NCBI RefSeq assembly: GCF_023715505.1 | Contig: NZ_JAMBOH010000052.1 | Coordinates: 1 to 18,018, forward strand | Source: Neobacillus cucumis | Lineage (GTDB): Bacteria > Bacillota > Bacilli > Bacillales_B > DSM-18226 | Direction of reading: 5' to 3' | DNA: 18,018 nucleotides | Shown here: in pieces, positions 14,051 through 18,018 of the stretch | Numbering within the stretch: position 1 is the stretch's first letter | How the letters are laid out: every line of letters begins with the position of its first letter | Made by a program: the position numbers and the translations under genes | Notes under the pieces: model-generated | Seen by the model: only the letters and a program-made list of their open reading frames with translations | Told to the model about the DNA's origin: nothing | The model's database searches: none

Positions 14051-15361
14051 ATGAAAACTTTCAAATTATTAGCTGTAATAATTGCATTATTTCTTTTACT
14101 AACAGCTTGTGCACCGCCTTCAACTACCAATACATCACAGGAAAATACAAACAACACTGAGACGAAAAAAGATGGTAAAACACAAATTCATTGGCTGCAG
14201 CACTGGGTAAATGAACAAGGTCCAGATAAAATTAATGAAGTGAAAAAAGCGTTTGAGGCTAAAAATCCTGATATTGAATTGGTCATCGATGACCTGCCGT
14301 TTGCCCAGGAACATGATAAGATTTTATCCCTGGATTTAGCAGGTAATCCACCTGATATTATCACGGCTTCAGGTGCATGGTTAACTGAATTTGCAGATGC
14401 AAAAATCATTGAACCAATCGACGACCGAATTGCGACATTGCCAGAAGACCAGAAGAAAGCTATTGAAGGACCGATGATGCTTCCTTATAAAGGAAAAGTT
14501 TATGGCATGCCGGTAACAAACGGGAATATTGCCTTGTTCTATAATAAAAAGCTTCTAGATGAAGCCGGTGTCAAAGTTCCTACTACGTGGGATGAATTTA
14601 TGGCAGCAAGTATTAAACTAACTGATCCAAGCAAAAACAGATATGCCTTAACCGGTAATTTAGCAGCAGAACCTCCAACTGTCATTAGCTATGAGGTAAT
14701 GCCGTTTATCCTGCAGGCTGGTGGGAAAATTTTAGATGGTAATAAAGCCGTTTTCAATTCACCTGAAGGTGTAAAAGCTCTAAATTTCTTAAAAGATCTT
14801 ATTAAAAAGAATAAGGTTACAACGCCTGGTGAACTAAATGCTGGGGAAAAGGAAAAAAGAGCTAACTTCTCCGCTGGTAATGTTGCCTTCATGTTTGAAG
14901 GCCCATGGGGTGTGAACATCCAGAAAACCTTAAATCCTAAATTGGACTTTGGAGTTGCTCCACTTCCAAAAGGTGAACAAACAGGAACCATCGCTCAAGG
15001 ATCCGTTTTGGCTCTAAGCTCAAAGGGAAAGAACAAAGACGCCGCCTGGAAATTTATTGAGTTTATGGGAAGCGCTGAAGGACAACTTCTATGGGATAAA
15101 GCCACCAATTTCTTCCCTTATAACAAAGATACAATGAATGATAAGTTCTTCCAAGAAGATCCTTATTTGAAAGTTTTCGTTGATGAATTTGGTACGTTTG
15201 ACCGTGTGGAAGTAATTGACCATTACTTACCAAATGCTACTGATTTGAGAAAAGAATTTACGATTGAAATTCAGAATTTCATTTCAGGTAAGAAAACAGC
15301 ACAGCAAGCGCTAGATGATTCAGCTGCATACTGGAATGCTGCGTTCGAAAAAAATAAATAA
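14051..15361 (+). CDS. Sugar ABC transporter substrate-binding lipoprotein
   Basis: This 436-residue cluster-1 (MalE/UgpB-like) solute-binding protein has a lipoprotein signal peptide with lipobox LLTAC, so Cys20 would be lipid-modified and the protein held outside the membrane. A Thr/Asn/Gln-rich linker to about residue 45 precedes the two-lobed binding fold (IHWLQHWVNEQGPDKINEVK, PDIITASGAWLTEFADAK, GMPVTNGNIALFYNKKLLDE, FMFEGPWGVNIQ). Aromatic residues in these segments fit an oligosaccharide or glycoside ligand, but the sugar cannot be named. Start ATG 14051 follows GGGGGAT. It is followed by an 11-bp hairpin and two permease genes of the same operon. Confidence 0.92.
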   Translation: MKTFKLLAVIIALFLLLTACAPPSTTNTSQENTNNTETKKDGKTQIHWLQHWVNEQGPDKINEVKKAFEAKNPDIELVIDDLPFAQEHDKILSLDLAGNPPDIITASGAWLTEFADAKIIEPIDDRIATLPEDQKKAIEGPMMLPYKGKVYGMPVTNGNIALFYNKKLLDEAGVKVPTTWDEFMAASIKLTDPSKNRYALTGNLAAEPPTVISYEVMPFILQAGGKILDGNKAVFNSPEGVKALNFLKDLIKKNKVTTPGELNAGEKEKRANFSAGNVAFMFEGPWGVNIQKTLNPKLDFGVAPLPKGEQTGTIAQGSVLALSSKGKNKDAAWKFIEFMGSAEGQLLWDKATNFFPYNKDTMNDKFFQEDPYLKVFVDEFGTFDRVEVIDHYLPNATDLRKEFTIEIQNFISGKKTAQQALDDSAAYWNAAFEKNK

Positions 15362-15373
15362 GGTTGATTAATT

Positions 15374-15403
15374 GTCAAAGGCTCTGGGTCCTGAGCCTTT
15401 GAC
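15374..15403 (+). promoter_or_regulatory. Intercistronic hairpin between binding protein and permeases
   Basis: GTCAAAGGCTC (15374-15384) pairs perfectly with GAGCCTTTGAC (15393-15403) around an 8-base loop, with no T run after it. Such hairpins commonly protect the 3' end of the binding-protein message, giving more of that protein than of the permeases. Confidence 0.75.
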
Positions 15404-15424
15404 TCTACCTATGGAGGAGAGCCA

Positions 15425-16387
15425 ATGAAAAATAACCCTGTGAGGAATGATTTACTGGATAGGCCAGTGACTCTTCGAAATAAAACAACGGAAAAAAAAC
15501 ACACCAAAAAAGATTTAATCGAGTTTTTTAGAAAAGTGTCTTTTATCATGCCTGCACTTACTTTGCTTCTCTTGTTAACAGCCTATCCTTTATATCAGGT
15601 CGTATTGATGAGCTTTTATGATTACTCAGATAAAGCCAATCCCGTTTTAGCAGGTATCAAAAACTATAGTGAATTCATTGTAGATCCTATGTTTTGGAGC
15701 GCGTTAACGAATACGGTTATTTTTACAGCTACGAGTGTTTTCTTTGGACTGGTTATTGGATTAACGTTTGCCTTGCTGTTGAATCAACCAATTAATACGA
15801 AATTCAGGGCCGTTTTTCGTTCGGTTTTAATGTTTCCCTGGTTAACCTCTTCGACGGTTGTTGCAGCCATCTTCATGTTGATCTTTAATCCCTTTGGTTT
15901 AGCCAATAAAATCTTAGCAAGTTTTGGATTTACGGCTCTTTCACAAACGGCATGGTTAGGAAATGAACATACAGCATTGATGGGCGTGATCATCGCCAAT
16001 ATTTGGAGAGGCTTCCCGTTTATGATGTTAATGCTATTAGCCGGATTGCAAACCATATCAAATGATTTATATGAAGCTGCGGATATTGATGGAGCAGGTT
16101 TCCTTAAGAAATTATTTTATATTACATTACCACAATTAAAGAAAATAATTGCGACCTTAGCAACATTGGAGTTTATTTGGAATTTTAGATCATTTGACCT
16201 AGTATTCCTGATGACAGGCGGCGGTCCAATGAATAGTACCGAAATCATGTCTACATATATTTATCAGCATGCCTTTAGAACGTTAAATTTTGGCTATGCT
16301 TCTGCAACAGCCTTATTTATGCTGCTGGTAATGGTCGTTTTATCATTTTTCTATATCAAATCTTCCATTAAAAAGGAGGGGGAATAA
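15425..16387 (+). CDS. Sugar ABC transporter permease, MalF/UgpA type
   Basis: This 320-residue integral membrane protein of the MalF/UgpA class forms half of the channel. A basic cytoplasmic N-terminus (to about residue 35, KKHTKKDLIEFFRK) precedes six membrane helices; the first is near FIMPALTLLLLLTAYPLYQV. The EAA loop that contacts the ABC ATPase lies around residues 215-235 (YEAADIDGAGFLKKLFYITL). The start ATG 15425 follows GGAGGAG. The next gene begins with a TTG one base after its TAA, so the pair is coupled. Confidence 0.93.
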   Translation: MKNNPVRNDLLDRPVTLRNKTTEKKHTKKDLIEFFRKVSFIMPALTLLLLLTAYPLYQVVLMSFYDYSDKANPVLAGIKNYSEFIVDPMFWSALTNTVIFTATSVFFGLVIGLTFALLLNQPINTKFRAVFRSVLMFPWLTSSTVVAAIFMLIFNPFGLANKILASFGFTALSQTAWLGNEHTALMGVIIANIWRGFPFMMLMLLAGLQTISNDLYEAADIDGAGFLKKLFYITLPQLKKIIATLATLEFIWNFRSFDLVFLMTGGGPMNSTEIMSTYIYQHAFRTLNFGYASATALFMLLVMVVLSFFYIKSSIKKEGE

Positions 16388-16388
16388 A

Positions 16389-17210
16389 TTGGTTAGGAAA
16401 AACAAATCTGGCGTTTATTTAGCATTACTTGTCCTGGGAAGCATCGCGATGATTCCAATCTTTTGGATGATCAGCATTTCATTCCGCCCTAACCCTGAGG
16501 TGTTCGCGTCTCCATTAAAATTATTGCCCTCTACTTTCACACTGGAGGCTTTTGGAAAAGTTTTTGAAAACAAAAATTTACTTCATCTATTTTTAAATAG
16601 CTATATTATTGCTTTATCTGTCACCTTTATTTGTATCATTGCAGCGGCAATGGCCGGTTATGGTTTTTCTCGTTTCAATTTTAGAGGGAAGAGGACAGCT
16701 TTAATCTACATTTTATTAACCCAGATGTTCCCGATGGTCCTTCTAGTAATCCCTTACTTTTTATTTATTACAAGGGTAGGGCTTTACAACACTTATTTTG
16801 CACTAATTTTAGCCTACACCTCGTTTGCTTTGCCATTTTCAATCATGATGATGAGAGATTTTATTAGTACCATTCCTGTTGAATTGGATGAGGCAGCGAA
16901 AATTGATGGCTGCGGTCCGCTAAAATCTTTCTTCTATATTATCTTGCCGCCATGTCTTCCAGGTTTAATAGCCACTGGCGTTTATACGTTTATACTTGCT
17001 TGGAATGAGTTTTTATTTGCGGTCGTATTAACGAATGATATCAATGTTCGACCACTTACCATTGGTATCGGAATGCTAATTGGTGAGTTTACAACGGAAT
17101 GGAACGCCTTAATGGCCTTATCATTCATGGCAAGTGCTCCGTTAATTATTGTATTTTTGTTTGTTCAAAAATATTTTCTGCAAGGGCTCACAGCTGGTAG
17201 TGTTAAATAA
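16389..17210 (+). CDS. Sugar ABC transporter permease, MalG/UgpE type
   Basis: This 273-residue partner permease with six membrane helices has the MalG-class opening (GVYLALLVLGSIAMIPIFWM, then ISFRPNPEVF) and an EAA loop around residues 165-185 (LDEAAKIDGCGPLKSFFYII). It starts at TTG 16389, preceded by AAGGAGGGGG. It is the last gene of the operon, which ends at the terminator of 17295-17346. No ATP-binding subunit is encoded in the window, so the pair must use an ATPase from elsewhere; in Bacillus the multi-importer ATPase MsmX serves many such sugar systems. Confidence 0.93.
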   Translation: MVRKNKSGVYLALLVLGSIAMIPIFWMISISFRPNPEVFASPLKLLPSTFTLEAFGKVFENKNLLHLFLNSYIIALSVTFICIIAAAMAGYGFSRFNFRGKRTALIYILLTQMFPMVLLVIPYFLFITRVGLYNTYFALILAYTSFALPFSIMMMRDFISTIPVELDEAAKIDGCGPLKSFFYIILPPCLPGLIATGVYTFILAWNEFLFAVVLTNDINVRPLTIGIGMLIGEFTTEWNALMALSFMASAPLIIVFLFVQKYFLQGLTAGSVK

Positions 17211-17294
17211 TGTCTGAGTAGGAAGTTTATATGTCCCCGTCTCAGGTGGTCGTATTACCAGATTAATATTAAAAATAGAATGTTATAGAACCTA

Positions 17295-17346
17295 AAGAAC
17301 TGACTCAAGTAAAGGGCATTCCCATTATTCGAGCCAGTTCTTTTTT
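17295..17346 (+). terminator. Terminator of the ABC/PFK operon
   Basis: AAGAACTG.CTC (17295-17306) pairs with GAG.CAGTTC plus the first two T of the tail (17331-17342), with one A-C mismatch, around a 24-base loop that contains GGGCATTCCC, followed by TTTTTT. It lies 85 bases beyond the last permease gene. Confidence 0.85.
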
Positions 17347-17444
17347 ATGCTGTAAATTTACATTTTGGGAAAGCTGCTACAGCCCTTAAAGGCACCTTAC
17401 TTAACGTTAAGAAAAAAGGAATAAAAAACGATAAATACCTCTAA
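17345..17444 (-). pseudogene. Internally deleted copy of the NERD-domain gene
   Basis: This remnant matches both ends of the gene at 7280-8053. On the minus strand 17444-17405 reads LEVFIVFYSFF, matching the KVFVVFFIPFL membrane anchor, and 17395-17345 reads FKGCSSFPK, then after a one-base insertion CKFTA and a TAA, matching the zinc-ribbon end exactly. About 230 codons between are missing. Similarity continues upstream to about 17510 (compare 8054-8130), so a whole locus was duplicated and then collapsed. It begins inside the T run of the ABC operon terminator. Confidence 0.8.
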
Positions 17445-17840
17445 TAAACTATATTTTTCTTTACTATTTCAACTTGGTGAATTTCGGTATATTATAATAC
17501 TTTTTTATATCTATCGGTAGTCAATTTGCATACTGTAGAGAAATGAATAGCTTGTAAGCTTTAATAGAATTAGTTTCTGACGATTTTGTGAAATGAAACA
17601 AAATGGTAAAAGGGGTATCTATAAAATGATATAATCTGAATATATAATTCTCCGGATTTCTACTTTGCTAATTCCTACCTAGCACTAATGCTTTAACGAT
17701 TTCGCTAATATTCTCAATTTTTTTAAAAGCTTATATATGAATAACGATGTTTTTTAAACTTTTCATTTTAACACTTTTTGGGAGGTGATGACTTAGATTT
17801 AACAGGATTTAAATTATATAGAAATTAGGAGGAATTTAAA

Positions 17841-17918
17841 TTGGGTCTAGATATGTATTTATATTCAATTCCAAAGATCGAAGGGATGTCCTGTAAACAG
17901 TCACTTTATTTCCTCTAA
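17841..17918 (+). pseudogene. N-terminal fragment of an MGLDMYLY-type protein
   Basis: A TTG at 17841, eight bases after AGGAGG, reads MGLDMYLYSIPKIEGMSCKQ then SLYFL and stops. MGLDMYLY is a recurrent N-terminal motif of phage and genomic-island hypothetical proteins that are much longer than 25 residues, so this is the start of a truncated gene. The stretch 17445-17840 holds decayed NERD-gene upstream sequence and otherwise nothing I can support; 17919-18018 shows no gene either. Confidence 0.45.
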
Positions 17919-18018
17919 AATGCGAAGAATTTTTTCAAATTTCTCCAGATTAAATACTATACTTTCCTGGATTAATATGCTAAATTTTCTGCATATTATG
18001 AGAGGGAAGTTTTTTTAT

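Noticed and set aside
17607..17635. Promoter at TATAAT 17630-17635 or a sigma-B site at GGGTAT 17613-17618
   Set aside because: No acceptable -35 element at the right distance for either sigma factor, and no intact gene downstream.
1..18018. CRISPR arrays, tRNA or rRNA genes, riboswitches
   Set aside because: No regular repeat-spacer pattern, no tRNA cloverleaf or rRNA sequence, and no riboswitch core I could recognise on either strand.

Overview
The window is low-GC, AT-rich DNA with strong AGGAGG-type ribosome binding sites, TTG starts, compact hairpin-plus-T-run terminators and protein families (YtpP-like thioredoxin, CBO0543 membrane protein, DUF898, NERD, LysR, DeoR, IS110) typical of Bacillaceae. 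Genus is not determinable from the sequence alone; a Bacillus/Neobacillus-like chromosome is the best guess.

Layout. Positions 1-1340 are a decayed region: two coding scraps, a good terminator, and the 5' two-fifths of an IS110-family transposase behind a hairpin that sequesters its ribosome binding site. Positions 1339-5330 hold an NmrA-like Rossmann protein, a CBO0543 membrane protein, and a divergent MFS efflux/LysR regulator pair. Positions 5521-6074 hold a frameshifted small basic ORF and a YtpP-like thioredoxin, followed by a 273-bp MITE-like element (6087-6359). Positions 6404-8053 are three minus-strand genes: an unrecognised 93-aa protein, a DUF898 protein and a NERD-domain protein. 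Positions 8540-8847 are a gene graveyard in which the start of a TIGR01777/YfhF-type epimerase runs into the end of an isopropylmalate/tartrate dehydrogenase.

The main functional unit is 8986-17346. On the minus strand lie transketolase and class II fructose-bisphosphate-type aldolase, overlapping by 4 bp. Divergent from them lies a DeoR regulator, a phosphofructokinase-family kinase, a sugar-binding lipoprotein and two sugar ABC permeases, closed by a strong terminator. No ABC ATPase is present, so a shared MsmX-type ATPase is presumably used. Transketolase, a PFK-family enzyme and a class II aldolase together can replace transaldolase: sedoheptulose-7-P is phosphorylated to the 1,7-bisphosphate and cleaved to DHAP and erythrose-4-P. 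I infer a regulated, importer-linked cassette for catabolism of a sugar that enters the pentose phosphate pool. The kinase has an unusual mixture of ATP-type and PPi-type active-site residues.

Positions 17345-18018 contain an internally deleted second copy of the NERD gene and the first 25 codons of an MGLDMYLY-type protein. Repeated finding of gene scraps, paired copies (NERD gene; small-ORF/thioredoxin junction) and small mobile elements shows that the flanks of the sugar cluster are a degrading, recombining region.
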